Below are positions 17,074-17,582 of a stretch of DNA of 17,582 nucleotides, one piece after another. This DNA comes from Melanopsichium pennsylvanicum. Lineage: Eukaryota > Basidiomycota > Ustilaginomycetes > Ustilaginales. The stretch's first letter is position 1. Every line of letters starts with the position of its first letter. Both the position numbers and the translations under genes were made by a program. Below the pieces are notes generated by a model, which was not told where the DNA came from, made no database searches, and saw only the letters and a program-made list of their open reading frames with translations. The DNA lies in NCBI GenBank assembly GCA_900208305.1, contig OAPG01000059.1, positions 1-17,582 of the forward strand. Reading direction: 5' to 3'.

Positions 17074-17340
17074 TTATTGTCGTAGGCTAATATTTCCTCG
17101 TAGTCGGTAGTAAGCTACTAGAATTCCTAGACCAATTGCTGATTCAGCACCTGCAATTGCAATAATGTAAATACTATATGTTTGACCTAGAATGTCATCG
17201 AAACTATAACAACTTACTAGTACTAGTAGTGTTACAGCTAGTAGCATTACTTCAATTGAAATTAGCATTAGAATAATGTTTTTTCGGTTAAGAACAAATC
17301 CTAGGATTCCAATTAGAAATAGAATTACTGAAAGATTCAT
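17074..17340 (-). CDS. nad4L: Inverted second copy of NADH dehydrogenase subunit 4L
   Basis: An intact 88-residue frame with the same protein as 10991-11257, including SIEVMLLAV and [10 protein letters not shown]. The hairpins ahead of the start are copied too. It overlaps the broken nad5 copy by one base. If the inversion is real, this is a second usable nad4L gene; if the inversion is an artefact, it does not exist in the genome. Confidence 0.88.
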   Translation of the reverse strand: MNLSVILFLIGILGFVLNRKNIILMLISIEVMLLAVTLLVLVSCYSFDDILGQTYSIYIIAIAGAESAIGLGILVAYYRLRGNISLRQ

Positions 17341-17582
17341 TTCATATAGCGCCAGTATATCTGGCTTCCTTAAGGACCTGTAATTATTATATATATATTT
17401 AAATAATTGAATGATAGCACTATAATCTTATTAGATTAAAATAAGAATTATCATTAGAAATATTCTTAACTCTTTATATTAATAAATAGTAAATACTATT
17501 AAAATGAATAGATTTTTTAAATTTTTATTATATTCAATCTATTTTTCTTTTTATAGCCCTTTACTTTTTATATATTCTTTTA
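17341..17582 (-). other. Inverted copy of the nad4L upstream spacer
   Basis: Mirrors 10750-10990: hairpin GCCAG-ATATA-CTGGC, palindrome TCCTTAAGGA, then AT-rich sequence with one extra A near 17515. No gene is present. Confidence 0.9.

Larger units (their letters stand above)
15398..17074 (-). pseudogene. nad5: Inverted, truncated and frameshifted nad5 copy (exons 1-2 only)
   Basis: Exon 1 copy is 17074-16660 (415 nt against 417 on the left) and exon 2 copy is 15685-15398. A CA dinucleotide present on the left near 11332-11334 is missing here just after GTAACAGGGGGA, shifting the frame after about 26 codons. The open part downstream begins only at [14 protein letters not shown]. Exon 3 and everything after it are absent. 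The exon 2 copy keeps its frame. No functional subunit can be read from this copy. Confidence 0.93.
14344..17582 (-). repeat. Right arm of the giant inverted repeat (runs off the window)
   Basis: Reverse complement of 10750-13993, matching to the last base of the window. The repeat may go on outside. Reading along the minus strand it contains nad4L, nad5 exons 1-2, intron 1 and part of intron 2, but no exon 3. Confidence 0.97.

Overview
This window is a piece of an AT-rich fungal mitochondrial genome, most likely from a budding yeast or relative that keeps complex I. The signs are fungal cox3, cob, nad4L and nad5 proteins, a mitochondrial small-subunit rRNA, two mitochondrial tRNAs, and six full or partial group I introns carrying LAGLIDADG or GIY-YIG homing-endonuclease genes (HEGs). 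I cannot name the genus. All recognised genes lie on the + strand except the inverted copies at the right end.

Layout: 2-607 is the 3' part of cox3. 898-969 is trnI(gau). 1608-8040 is cob in five exons (201, 192, 36, 61 and 725 nt) split by four group I introns; the cumulative exon lengths are 201, 393, 429 and 490, the usual fungal cob insertion sites. Introns 3 and 4 hold open HEGs fused in frame to the upstream exon. Introns 1 and 2 hold decayed HEGs. 8790-10325 is rns, 10535-10608 is trnD(guc), 10991-11257 is nad4L, and nad5 starts on the last base of the nad4L stop codon. nad5 is cut by two group I introns with decayed HEGs and is lost soon after its third exon at 14264.

From 14344 to the end of the window the sequence is an almost exact reverse complement of 10750-13993. 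The result is a giant palindrome with arms of about 3.24 kb and a 350-bp unique centre. The right arm carries an inverted nad4L, a frameshifted nad5 exon 1, nad5 exon 2 and both nad5 introns. The turning point has an 8-bp microhomology and the arms differ mainly by small indels, so this is either a real fold-back rearrangement or an assembly or read chimera. The sequence alone cannot decide.

The genes make up parts of the respiratory chain (complexes I, III and IV) plus translation RNAs. Other points of note: the exons and intact HEG domains use CTN and CGN codons where I checked, with no TTA or AGA codons despite AT richness; a GC-rich mini-element family sits in the spacers and breaks the GIY-YIG gene twice in opposite orientations; a CTACTAAAA motif follows cox3, cob and rns; hexanucleotide repeats recur throughout.
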